Origin: Saprospiraceae bacterium
Lineage (GTDB): Bacteria > Bacteroidota > Bacteroidia > Chitinophagales > Saprospiraceae
Length of the DNA: 64,000 bases
NCBI GenBank assembly: GCA_016710115.1
Contig: JADJLN010000024.1
Span: 124,001 to 188,000 of the forward strand
Direction: 5' to 3'
Below, in pieces: positions 37,335-46,030 of the stretch. A program made the position numbers and the translations under genes. Numbering within the stretch: the stretch's first letter is position 1; the number at the start of each line of letters is the position of its first letter. Under the pieces are notes generated by a model. It ran no database searches and was not told where the DNA came from. It saw only the letters and a program-made list of their open reading frames with translations.

Positions 37335-38604
37335 ATGTCCAATCGAACCATCTGGCGGATAGTCCTTTTTGGAGGTCTGTCTATTATCGGCATCCTGGGT
37401 TTTCAAACCTATTGGTTCCTGCGCACATGGGACTTCAAAGACCAGGAATTCCAGCAAAGTGTCCACATCGCACTCATCAATGTCGCCAGAGAAATTGCCC
37501 GGTACAACAAAAGTGAACTGCCAACCTACGACCTGGTCAAGAAGCTGAACTCGAATTATTATGTCGTCAATGTCAATGATGCCATCGATGCCGGTGCGCT
37601 GGAATACTATCTGCGGAAGGAATTTGAAGCTGTCGCACTGAGTACCGATTTCGAATATGCGATTTATGACTGCGCCAGTGATCGAATGGTTTATGGGAAT
37701 TATTGCACCTTCAACGACAAGGAGCCTTCCAATCTCCAGGAAAACACCCTGCCCAAATACGATCAGTTCCTCTACTATTTTGGCGTGCGGTTTCCCAGGA
37801 CGAACAAGTTTCATCCTGGAAAACATACCGGCAGCTCTGGTTTTTTCAGGCATTCTCTTGATCACGATCCTCTTTTTCCTCTACTCGCTTTATATTATTC
37901 TCCAGCAAAAGCGATTGTCCGAGCTCCAGAAGGATTTTATCAACAACATGACTCACGAGTTTAAAACGCCCATATCGACCATTCGCATCAGCTCCGAGGT
38001 GTTGATGAAGGATCCGACAATCAGTCAGGATAACCGACTGAGCCGATATGCGAGTATCATCCGTGAACAGAATCAACGATTGAACGACCAGGTGGAAAAG
38101 GTGCTGCAACTGGCACGCATCGAAAAGGGCTCCTTTCAGATCAAGCAGGAACCTCTCGACCTGCATGAGGTACTTGAAGCTGTTGTGCCAGGGGTACAGG
38201 TCAAGGTACAGGAACTGGGAGGCACCATGGAAACCCAGTTTCAGGCCCAGCACACACGGATTCATGCCGACCCTCTGCATCTTCAGAATGTGATCAACAA
38301 CCTTCTGGACAATGCCATCAAATACAGCCGGGATGCACCGCATATTCGGATGACGACACGAAACGTAGCGAATGCCCTGCAGTTGATCATCCGCGATGAG
38401 GGCATTGGCATTCCCAAGGAGGACCAGAGCAGGGTATTTGGAAAATTTTTCCGTGTATCAACAGGAAATGTCCATAATGTGAAAGGTTTTGGCCTTGGTC
38501 TGTACTATGTCAAGAGTATTTGTGTTGCTCATGGCTGGGATATCCGGCTGCATAGTGAGGTCGACAAGTTTACCCAGATTACCATTCAAATCCCCGTGAT
38601 ATGA
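37335..38604 (+). CDS. Sensor histidine kinase (frameshifted)
   Basis: Starts at ATG 37335. The first membrane helix (~7-24) and a periplasmic sensor domain lie in one frame, which ends at 37964. The second helix and the catalytic part lie in the +1 frame. The switch is at the T-run 37791-37793; dropping one T restores FGVRFPGRTSFILENIPAALVF and a ~422-residue kinase. HisKA has MTHEFKTPIS with the phosphorylated His; the ATPase domain has NNLLDNAIKYS, DEGIGIP and GFGLGLYYVK. The stop overlaps the response-regulator start by four bases. Relatives in Bacteroidetes include RprX. Indel error or real mutation cannot be told apart here. Confidence 0.85.
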
Positions 38605-39299
38605 GTCAGGACAACCCGCAGATCTTGTACGTCGAAGACGATGAAAGCCTCAGCTTTGTCACGAAGGACAACCTCGAGTTGCAAGGATATGCAGTGACGC
38701 ATCATGCAGATGGGAAAAAGGCCCTCAAGGATGCTACGAAAAAGGTGTTCGATCTGATGATCCTGGATGTCATGCTGCCCGGTGTGGACGGATTTACGAT
38801 CGCCGAGGAAGTCCGGAAGGTAGATGCCGAGGTCCCTATCCTTTTTCTCACCGCCAAATCGCTGAAGGAGGATCGCATTCACGGCCTGAAACTGGGGGGA
38901 GATGACTATATCACCAAGCCCTACAGTATTGAGGAACTGATTCTCCGGGTAGAGGTCTTCCTCAAACGGAAAAAGCTCTTCAAGCCGAAGGAGATCAAAG
39001 ATGTCTATGCAGTCGGGAAACTGGTACTGGACTATCGCAACCTCTTGTTGGTCGACGGGGAAGACAAGAGTACCATGACTCAGCGTGAAGCTGATTTGCT
39101 TCGCTTTCTGGTGATGAATAAAAATGGAGTCCTCAAACGGGGTGATATTCTCAAGGAGATCTGGGGCGAGGATGATTACTTCCTCGGCCGGAGTCTGGAT
39201 GTGTTTATTTCACGTTTGCGAAAATACCTCAAGGCCGATCCGACTCTGTCCATTGAAAACATCCATGGAGTCGGTTTCAAACTGGTTGATGAAGCCTGA
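38601..39299 (+). CDS. OmpR-family response regulator (RprY-like)
   Basis: 232 residues. Receiver domain with acidic pocket DD (13-14) and phospho-acceptor D56 in LMILDVMLPG, switch TAK and lysine in YITKPYS. The C-terminal winged helix (~135-230) has READLLRFLVMNKNGVLKRGDIL and FISRLRKYL. ATGA overlap with the kinase gene shows they form one two-component system. Signal and targets are unknown. Confidence 0.9.
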   Translation: MSQDNPQILYVEDDESLSFVTKDNLELQGYAVTHHADGKKALKDATKKVFDLMILDVMLPGVDGFTIAEEVRKVDAEVPILFLTAKSLKEDRIHGLKLGGDDYITKPYSIEELILRVEVFLKRKKLFKPKEIKDVYAVGKLVLDYRNLLLVDGEDKSTMTQREADLLRFLVMNKNGVLKRGDILKEIWGEDDYFLGRSLDVFISRLRKYLKADPTLSIENIHGVGFKLVDEA

Positions 39300-39305
39300 G
39301 GGTAG

Positions 39306-39345
39306 GGAGTGTTGGAGTTATGGAGTTATGGAGTTATGGAGAGTG
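39306..39345. repeat. 8-bp tandem repeat (GGAGTTAT)
   Basis: Five units in register: GGAGTGTT, three identical GGAGTTAT, then GGAGAGTG. It starts seven bases after the response-regulator stop codon. Confidence 0.8.
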
Positions 39346-39533
39346 TTTATTTGTTTCTGAGTTTAAGGTATTATTCGGACTCGTATTCAAGGTCGAACCC
39401 TGAAGGGGTTGAAGAATTGCACACCCCAAAGTCAACTGACCTGGTTAGGAAGTGGTGAATTGTAACTTAAAAGCAAGAATCCGAGCCATACTCACAGTTA
39501 GCAATTCTTTGTCGAGACCTTGTAAAAACGGGA

Positions 39534-40784
39534 TTATCGAAACCGATCAGGTCGAAACGGAGCCAATGACAATCGAGGCTCTGATCCAGTAAGAAGTTCA
39601 GCAACCAACTGACCTGTCCCAGCACCCAGGGTCATCCCGAGCATGGCATGCCCGGTGGCGATGGTTAATCCAGCTAACCCGGGCCATCGACCGATATACG
39701 GAAGACCATCGGGAGAACAAGGACGAAAACCAGCCCAAGGTTGGATACCAGAAAAATCATAGTCCCGATAAGCCGGAATACTTTTCTGAACCACCTCCAG
39801 GATCCGATCCAACCGTTGCTGATTCATACTCGGGTCGAGACCAGCCAGTTCTAATGTACCTGCAAACCGCAGTTGATTGCCCATCGGCGTGACGGCCACT
39901 TTGTAATCTGCCAGGATGAATGGAAATTTTGGCAAAACAGGGGGATTGTCCAGGGTAAAACTATAGCCTTTTGCCCCTTGCATTGGCAGCCTGAAACCCT
40001 GTTTTTTCAATAGCTCGCCTGACCAAGCACCCCCACAGAGGACCACCTCTCCAGCCTCCATTTCGCCGGCAGAAGTGTGCACACCCACAATCTGATTTCC
40101 ACGCGTTAGAAGGCCGGTCACTGTTGTGTTTGGAATGATCTGTACGCCCTCACCAAGAAGTGCTTCTCGCAGACCCCCCATCCATCTTCCCGGATGGATA
40201 TGCGTATCTCCCGGATAAAGTACACCACCAACCAGGTCCATTTCCAAAGCCGGATCCATCGCTCGAATGTCATCCTGAGTGAGGATTTGGACATCCATCC
40301 CCACTGCCACCGCATGTTCTGATTCTTCGATTTCTTGAGCCAGGTGGCCTTTTGTTTGACAGGCCATCAACAATCCTCTCTTGGCGTAATCTGCCTGGAT
40401 TCCAGTGATCATGCCAATCTCTTCTCGCGCATGCTGACTCATCAAACTGAGTGAAGCTAAAGCCTCACGAGAGGCCATCAAATGCCGGTGATTGGCATGT
40501 CGCATGAACAACCAGGTCCACCGCCAGAGCTCGGTATTCATCCGGGGTCGGATATAAAAGGGAGCCTTGGGATCCAACATCATCTTCAATCCCTTGGCAA
40601 CCATCCCCGGAGCCGCCAGTGGTACGACATGGCTCGGACAGATATAGCCCGCATTGCCGGTCGAACAAGACGAAAGCATATCTCCCTGATCCAGCACCGT
40701 CACCTGATATCCAGCATGGTGCAGATACCAGGCACTGCTCAGGCCAACGACTCCGCCGCCTATGATCATGACCGATGAGGGCAT
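39534..40784 (-). CDS. FAD-dependent amino-acid oxidoreductase (DadA/DAO family)
   Basis: 416 residues. The N-terminal dinucleotide fold MIIGGGVVGLSSAWYLHHAG is the FAD-binding motif. The C-terminal GFRPCSPDGLPYIGRWPGLAG and ATGHAMLGMTLGAGTG are the second FAD region of the DadA branch. Such enzymes oxidatively deaminate D-amino acids or hydroxyproline at the membrane. It is a lone gene; no racemase or hydroxyproline genes are nearby to settle the substrate. TACATTTA upstream on the minus strand is a near-consensus -7. Confidence 0.82.
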   Translation of the reverse strand: MPSSVMIIGGGVVGLSSAWYLHHAGYQVTVLDQGDMLSSCSTGNAGYICPSHVVPLAAPGMVAKGLKMMLDPKAPFYIRPRMNTELWRWTWLFMRHANHRHLMASREALASLSLMSQHAREEIGMITGIQADYAKRGLLMACQTKGHLAQEIEESEHAVAVGMDVQILTQDDIRAMDPALEMDLVGGVLYPGDTHIHPGRWMGGLREALLGEGVQIIPNTTVTGLLTRGNQIVGVHTSAGEMEAGEVVLCGGAWSGELLKKQGFRLPMQGAKGYSFTLDNPPVLPKFPFILADYKVAVTPMGNQLRFAGTLELAGLDPSMNQQRLDRILEVVQKSIPAYRDYDFSGIQPWAGFRPCSPDGLPYIGRWPGLAGLTIATGHAMLGMTLGAGTGQLVAELLTGSEPRLSLAPFRPDRFR

Positions 40785-40858
40785 AGTGAACTATTCAGTC
40801 TGTAAATGTAGGTTCAGATTGCATGCCCTTATCTCTTGCTATCCGAAAATGATCGTGA

Positions 40859-40928
40859 TTCCTCGTTCCTGGTTCCTCGTTCCTGGTTCCTGGTACTTCA
40901 TTCCTTGTTCCTAATTCCTCGTTCCTGA
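40859..40928. repeat. Heptamer array 1, ten units of TTCCTNG type
   Basis: Ten consecutive 7-bp units in unbroken register, for example TTCCTCG, TTCCTGG, TTCCTTG, TTCCTAA. It does not encode a protein and lies in a 451-base gap between genes. Confidence 0.85.
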
Positions 40929-41043
40929 GTTTCGCTTGGGCTTGACTTGGTTGCAACCGTCTGGCCGTTCAATGTTCAAGTCGGTTCTCTGCCGAGCACC
41001 TGTTCAAAGTTTAAAGTGGCGAGGAGTGAGAAGAATACTCTGG

Positions 41044-41190
41044 TTCTTCGTTCCTCATTTCTCATTCCTCATTCCGCGTTCCACGTTCCTGGTTTTTCGG
41101 CCCTCGACCCTCAGTCCTGGGTCCCACTTCCGATTTCCCACTTCCCCTTTCGATCATTCGAATTTGTGATTTGAAATTTAATCGTGATTT
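41044..41190. repeat. Heptamer array 2, about twenty diverged 7-bp units
   Basis: Units keep a 7-bp register while drifting from TTCCTCA-like through TTCCCAC to TTTGTGA and GTGATTT at the right end. It precedes the DMT transporter gene by ~50 bases. Between the two arrays (40929-41043) no gene or motif was recognised. Confidence 0.75.
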
Positions 41191-41244
41191 GAAATTTGTG
41201 ATTTGGTGCTTGTCTTTTAGCGCTTCAACCCATCTTTGCCCTCT

Positions 41245-42140
41245 GTGAAATCCAACTGGCCTGCCCACCTCGCCCTCCTTGCGGTTGCTGTTATTTATGG
41301 CGCCAATTATTCCATTGCCAAAGTGGTCCTTTCCGGTGACTATATCGGCCCCCTTGGTTTTATTCTGGCCAGAGTATTGACTGCTACTGCCCTTTTCTGG
41401 ATGACCGGTCTGTGGCGTCCTACTCCGGCCATTCCCCGCAGAGACATGGGTAGACTCGTCCTCTGTGGTCTGTTCGGAGTGGCCAGTAATCAACTGCTGT
41501 TTTTTTCCGGGTTGGACCGGACTACTCCGATTCATGCTTCATTGATCATGGTCCTGACCCCGGTTCTGGTTCTTCTGCTGTCGGCGTTGATCGAAAAACG
41601 GGGCATTCGCAAGGAACGCGCGATGGGTGTATTTCTGGCTGGAGTAGGCGCCATCATTCTGATTCTTCAGGGGAGCCAGAATGGATTGGCTGATGGCGAT
41701 ATGCTGGGCGATCTGATGGTGGCTGGAAATGCCACTTCCTATGCGCTGTATCTGATCCTTGTCCGACCGCTCATGGCAAGGTACCCCCAAACCTTGTGCT
41801 GAAATGGGTATTTCTGTTCGGCAGTTTTTTTGTCCTGTTCTTCGGTTGGCCACAGGCAGTCGAAGCCCGATGGCAGGATTTTACCCCATTGATCATCCTT
41901 TGCTTTGTCTATGTCCTCCTGTTCACAACTTTTTTTGCCTACGGTTTGAATGCATTTGCGCTTCAGCGGGTGGCTCCCGTAACGGTCAGCGCCTATATCT
42001 ATCTGCAACCATTAATTGCTGCCTTTATCGCCTTACTCCTTGGACAAGAGACACTAACAGTTCCAAAGATCCTGTCAGCTGTACTCATCTTCATGGGAGT
42101 CTATCTTGTCAGCCGGGAGAGCCCGCGGATACCTGCCTGA
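41245..42140 (+). CDS. EamA/DMT-family transporter (frameshifted)
   Basis: Two EamA repeats of about five membrane helices each, the drug/metabolite transporter fold. The first part (NWPAHLALLAVAVIYGANYSIAK in pieces, to RPLMARYP) is in one frame; the rest (LVLKWVFLFGSFFVLFFGW to the end) is one base out. Adding one C to the C-run at 41784-41788 restores ARYPPNLVLKW and a ~298-residue protein. No ATG fits: GTG 41245 or TTG 41236 must be used. Substrate unknown; DMT exporters carry amino acids, sugars or drugs. Indel error versus pseudogene is open. Confidence 0.78.
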
Positions 42141-42363
42141 AACATATTTTTATCTCCCATAAAGGTTGGAGGCCACATATAAGGTTGCGCAGACCAAACG
42201 TTTAAGGATGGACAATGTGTAGATAGGAAGAATACGTTCCCATATAATTTACTTATTGTCAACCTGTTGAATGTCAATTTTCGGAATCGGCTGAGACCCT
42301 GTTCCGGCCGGTTGATGTTCAGGATCAAATAGTCGTATATTTACCTCAAAGAGCCCACCCTGC

Positions 42364-43743
42364 ATGCCTGATTGGACCTCCGACTTTGAAGCCCGCCTGG
42401 CAGAAGGCAACAGCGGTTATCTCGATGAGCAACTTTTTCTGGATCTCATCGAACAGTATCTGACCAGCGGCAAAACCGAACTGGCATTTGCTACCAGTCG
42501 CGAAGCCCTCCTCCAACACCCGTTTTCTGTTGATCTGATGTGCAGCCAGGCTGCTGTACTTCTGGAAATGGAACAACCCGATAAGGCGCTGGAGGTCTTG
42601 CGTCATGCGGCTGGTATCTCCCCGGGCGAGTTGGATATCCAGCTACTTCAGGTAGAAACTCTCATCGAACTGGGTCGCTCCAATGAAGCTGAGATCATCC
42701 TTTCTCCATTTCTACAGGAAGGCAGCCATGAAGATCTGGCGGATGCCTGGTATTTCAAGGCCATGATCGAAGAACAACGCGACCAGTGGCTGGCCATGCA
42801 CCACAGTCTGGAATGTGCTGTCCGCTTCAATCCACGGTTTCAGGAAGCGCTGGAGCGACTCTGGCTCAGTACCGAAATGCTGGGTAATTATGCCGAGAGT
42901 GCAACCTATTACGAAGAGATCCTCGAACAGGATCCGTATGCCTGGCAAGTATGGTATAACCTCGGTCATGCTCATTCCTGTCTTGAAAACTACGAAGCCG
43001 CTGCTGAAGCATTTGATTATGCCTGTGTGATCAACGAAGAGTTTGAACACGCATGGCGCGATCTGGGGGAGATGTATCTCCAGTTGGGCAAGTTTGAAAA
43101 AGCTACGGATGCCTTCAAGACTTCCCTTGAAAAATCTGAATCCCACGACCCCGACCTGTTGGTCAAACTGGGAGAAGCCTACGAAAAAAACGGCGATCGA
43201 GATCTGGCTGTCAATACCTTCAAGGAAGTGCTGATCCTGGATGACAAACACGATGAAGCGCTGTTTCGCCTTGGTTGCATCCGTGTATTGGAAAGTCAGT
43301 TTGATGAGGCCGTATTCCATCTCGAAACAGCAATCCAACTGAATGGCGATCGCGAGGAATATTATGTCGCTCTGGCTGAAGCCTATTTTCAGAAAGGAAT
43401 GCTCGAGCAGGCCGAATTCTGCCTCAATCGCGCACTTGAACTCGCACCGGAGCAAAGCAGCTACTGGTTGCAATATGCCTCCTTCCTGTTGCAACATGGC
43501 TCACTGACCGAAGCGTTGGATATTCTGGAAACAGCACTGAGTCAGCAGGAATCACCGCAACTCGATTATGCACGAATTGCCTGCCTGTTTAAAATGGGCA
43601 AACGTCAGGAAGCCTGCCAATCACTTTGTCTGCAGCTGGCAGAGGATTTCGATGCCCACCAGACACTATTTGATGTCGCACCGGAACTCAGTTCGGATCC
43701 GGATGTGATCAGTCTGGTAAGAGCGTTTCGCACCGAAGCCTGA
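42364..43743 (+). CDS. TPR-repeat protein
   Basis: 459 residues, no signal peptide. About ten tetratricopeptide repeats run from ~35 to 440, for example WYNLGHAHSCLENYEAAAEAF, AWRDLGEMYLQLGKFEKATDAF and YVALAEAYFQKGMLEQAEFCL. Such proteins are cytoplasmic scaffolds for protein contacts; the partner is unknown. The ECF sigma factor starts 46 bases later, and the pair is often adjacent in Bacteroidota, which hints at shared transcription. Confidence 0.85.
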   Translation: MPDWTSDFEARLAEGNSGYLDEQLFLDLIEQYLTSGKTELAFATSREALLQHPFSVDLMCSQAAVLLEMEQPDKALEVLRHAAGISPGELDIQLLQVETLIELGRSNEAEIILSPFLQEGSHEDLADAWYFKAMIEEQRDQWLAMHHSLECAVRFNPRFQEALERLWLSTEMLGNYAESATYYEEILEQDPYAWQVWYNLGHAHSCLENYEAAAEAFDYACVINEEFEHAWRDLGEMYLQLGKFEKATDAFKTSLEKSESHDPDLLVKLGEAYEKNGDRDLAVNTFKEVLILDDKHDEALFRLGCIRVLESQFDEAVFHLETAIQLNGDREEYYVALAEAYFQKGMLEQAEFCLNRALELAPEQSSYWLQYASFLLQHGSLTEALDILETALSQQESPQLDYARIACLFKMGKRQEACQSLCLQLAEDFDAHQTLFDVAPELSSDPDVISLVRAFRTEA

Positions 43744-43789
43744 CGCATCCCGTGAAGTTGGTATCCTTTCCGTAAGAATTCGAATTATT

Positions 43790-44422
43790 TTGACCCAAGT
43801 CCCAGAACACCACCCTTTAACCACCGCAGAAAAGCATGCGATCTTTGAGGAGGAATTCCTCCCTCATATCGATGCCCTCCACACCTTTGCCTTTCATCTC
43901 ACACTGGATGATGATGCGGCCAATGACCTTGTCCAGGATGCCTACATGAAGGCTTACCGGTTTATCCGGCAGTATGATCGCGGCACGAATGCAAAAGCCT
44001 GGTTGTTCAAGATCCTGAAAAATGCCTTCATTAATGAGTATCGACGCCGAAAGCGGCAGCCGGTACAGGTTGATTATGAAGAGATCCGCAAGGTGCACGA
44101 AAAGGAAGAGCCGGGAGGACCGGATGCCTATTTCGATCTCCGCGAGGAAATGTTCAATTATCTCATCGGGGATGAAGTCACCCAGGCTATCAACGCCATG
44201 CCGGTTGATTTTCGGACGGTCATCCTCTTGTGCGATGTCGAAGACTTCACCTACGAAGAGATCGCTTTGATCCTCGATATCCCGATTGGCACCGTTCGAT
44301 CACGATTACATCGTGCCCGAAACCTCCTCAAGGAGAAGTTGAAGGATTATGCACGATCCCTTGGTTATGAGGATAAACGGCGCAAGATGACCCGTGAAGA
44401 GGATACTTCTGCTCAAGAATAA
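43790..44422 (+). CDS. ECF-type RNA polymerase sigma factor
   Basis: 210 residues. The only usable start in the right place is TTG 43790; the next in-frame ATG lies inside region 2. Region 2 reads FAFHLTLDDDAANDLVQDAYMKAYRFIRQYDRGTNAKAWLF in pieces and region 4 VILLCDVEDFTYEEIALILDIPIGTVRSRLHRAR in pieces, both canonical. It belongs to the SigH/RpoE-like group kept in most Bacteroidota. Target promoters are unknown. A small protein that looks like an anti-sigma factor follows. Confidence 0.88.
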   Translation: MTQVPEHHPLTTAEKHAIFEEEFLPHIDALHTFAFHLTLDDDAANDLVQDAYMKAYRFIRQYDRGTNAKAWLFKILKNAFINEYRRRKRQPVQVDYEEIRKVHEKEEPGGPDAYFDLREEMFNYLIGDEVTQAINAMPVDFRTVILLCDVEDFTYEEIALILDIPIGTVRSRLHRARNLLKEKLKDYARSLGYEDKRRKMTREEDTSAQE

Positions 44423-44571
44423 TGTCATTTTAACAGGAACTCTGAGTCCACTTTCCTTGGTTATATCTGTCTCAAGCGTTACCTTGACTAGGCTTAGGTT
44501 CTTCCTTTGATCCACTACGGGGAAAACAGGGGACGGAGGAACTCCGATTGTTTTACGAAAACCAACAGGCT

Positions 44572-44802
44572 ATGAAGAACGATGAGTTGATCCATCGGGT
44601 GTCCCTTTTTCTGGACAACGAACTGAACCAGGATGAAGCCCGCAATCTGATGGATGAGATCCGTGAGAACAAACAGTATCAGTCTTTATTGCATCAGGAG
44701 CAGTCATTCAAGACGTTCGTCAAGACCCATGTAAGTCGGCGAAATGTGTCACCTGCACTGATCCAGTCGATTAAGGAGAAGATTCGCGTTTCTCCTTCCT
44801 AG
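44572..44802 (+). CDS. Small putative anti-sigma factor
   Basis: 76 residues from ATG 44572 (MKNDELIHRVSLFLDNELN). The helical pattern with FLDNELNQDEARNLMDEI and a LHQEQSFKTFVKTHV middle matches the soluble N-terminal domain of anti-sigma factors. The Cys/His zinc ligands of ZAS proteins are absent and there is no membrane helix. It sits 149 bases behind the ECF gene; a CGGAG/CTCCG mini-hairpin at 44534-44546 lies between. Inferred to hold the sigma factor inactive; not proven. Confidence 0.6.
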   Translation: MKNDELIHRVSLFLDNELNQDEARNLMDEIRENKQYQSLLHQEQSFKTFVKTHVSRRNVSPALIQSIKEKIRVSPS

Positions 44803-44865
44803 CAGGCCAATTTCACGATCCTGCTTTTTTCAAAACACCACCACAGACATACCGGCCTATCGCCG

Positions 44866-44873
44866 TACTTTTG
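44866..44873 (+). promoter_or_regulatory. -7 element of prfA
   Basis: TACTTTTG matches TAnnTTTG and ends 22 bases before the prfA ATG. The -33 element is not evident. Confidence 0.5.
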
Positions 44874-44895
44874 CTGCCCTTGACCTCAACGCAGC

Positions 44896-45975
44896 ATGGA
44901 ACAGCTATTGCAACAACTGGAGGGTTTTGTCCACCGATATCAGGACCTGGAGCTTCAAATGTCCGATCCGGACGTGATCTCCGATCCGACCCGGTTTACC
45001 AAAATCAACAAGGCATACAAAAGCCTTGAACCTATTGTGCGAAAGTACCGCGAATACGGTGATCTGTTGAGCAACCTGGATACGGCCCGATCCATGCTCC
45101 GGGAATCCGATCTTGAAATGAGGGAAATGGCCCAGGAGGAGATTCTTGTCCTGGAGCCGCGAAAGACCGAACTGGAAGAAGAGATTCGTATCCTGCTCAT
45201 TCCCAAAGATCCGGAAGACGAAAAAGATGTCATCGTCGAGATCCGTGCCGGTACCGGAGGTGATGAAGCCAGTATTTTTGCCGGGGACCTCTTTCGAATG
45301 TATACCCGATATTTCGATGCGCAAGGTTGGAAACAAGAGGTTCTATCTCAAAATGACGGCTCATCCGGAGGATACAAGGAGATCGTGATTGAAGTGAAAG
45401 GGACCGATGTGTATGCCCAATTGAAATTTGAATCCGGTGCTCACCGGGTGCAACGTGTCCCCAAAACCGAATCACAGGGCCGTATTCACACTTCTGCTGC
45501 TACAGTTGCTGTCATTCCTGTCTTTGAATTCGCAGATGTGGATATCAATACAGCCGACCTGAAGACGGATACCTTTCGCGCCAGTGGTGCGGGTGGACAA
45601 CACGTGAACAAAACCGAATCCGGAGTGCGTTTCACACACCTTCCAACCGGTATTGTTGCGGAAAGTACGGAGGCACGTTCACAGATCAAAAACCGGGAGA
45701 TCGCCATGCAACGGCTGATCCAGAAGATCCAGGATACACGTCGAGCCGAGCATGATTCAGCCATGGCATCACAACGAAAATCACTCGTGGGTACCGGCGA
45801 CCGATCGGATAAGATCCGCACCTACAATTACCCCCAGAATCGGGTCACCGACCATCGGATCAACCTGACACTCTACAATCTGGACCAGATCATGGAAGGT
45901 CAGATCACGGATATCATTCAGGCCTTGCAGACTGCCGAGAACGCCTCCAAACTCGAAGCACAGGCAAACAGTTGA
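44896..45975 (+). CDS. prfA: Peptide chain release factor 1
   Basis: 359 residues, standard RF1 length. It recognises UAA and UAG and releases the peptide. The GGQ motif lies in ASGAGGQHVNKTESGVR at ~233, methylated by PrmC in bacteria. The codon-recognition region and N-terminal coiled coil are normal. Confidence 0.97.
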   Translation: MEQLLQQLEGFVHRYQDLELQMSDPDVISDPTRFTKINKAYKSLEPIVRKYREYGDLLSNLDTARSMLRESDLEMREMAQEEILVLEPRKTELEEEIRILLIPKDPEDEKDVIVEIRAGTGGDEASIFAGDLFRMYTRYFDAQGWKQEVLSQNDGSSGGYKEIVIEVKGTDVYAQLKFESGAHRVQRVPKTESQGRIHTSAATVAVIPVFEFADVDINTADLKTDTFRASGAGGQHVNKTESGVRFTHLPTGIVAESTEARSQIKNREIAMQRLIQKIQDTRRAEHDSAMASQRKSLVGTGDRSDKIRTYNYPQNRVTDHRINLTLYNLDQIMEGQITDIIQALQTAENASKLEAQANS

Positions 45976-46004
45976 TCAGGGTAGTCTTTCATCCCTCTTT
46001 CCCC

Positions 46005-46012
46005 TACTTTTG
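46005..46012 (+). promoter_or_regulatory. -7 element of the E1 gene
   Basis: TACTTTTG matches TAnnTTTG and ends 18 bases before ATG 46031, the same spacing class as prfA. No strong -33. Confidence 0.5.
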
Positions 46013-46030
46013 CCTCTGAAATCTATTCTC

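Noticed and set aside
40859..41190. Coding potential of the heptamer arrays
   Set aside because: A 7-bp period cycles through all frames; the short frames found are low-complexity and lack starts of protein character.
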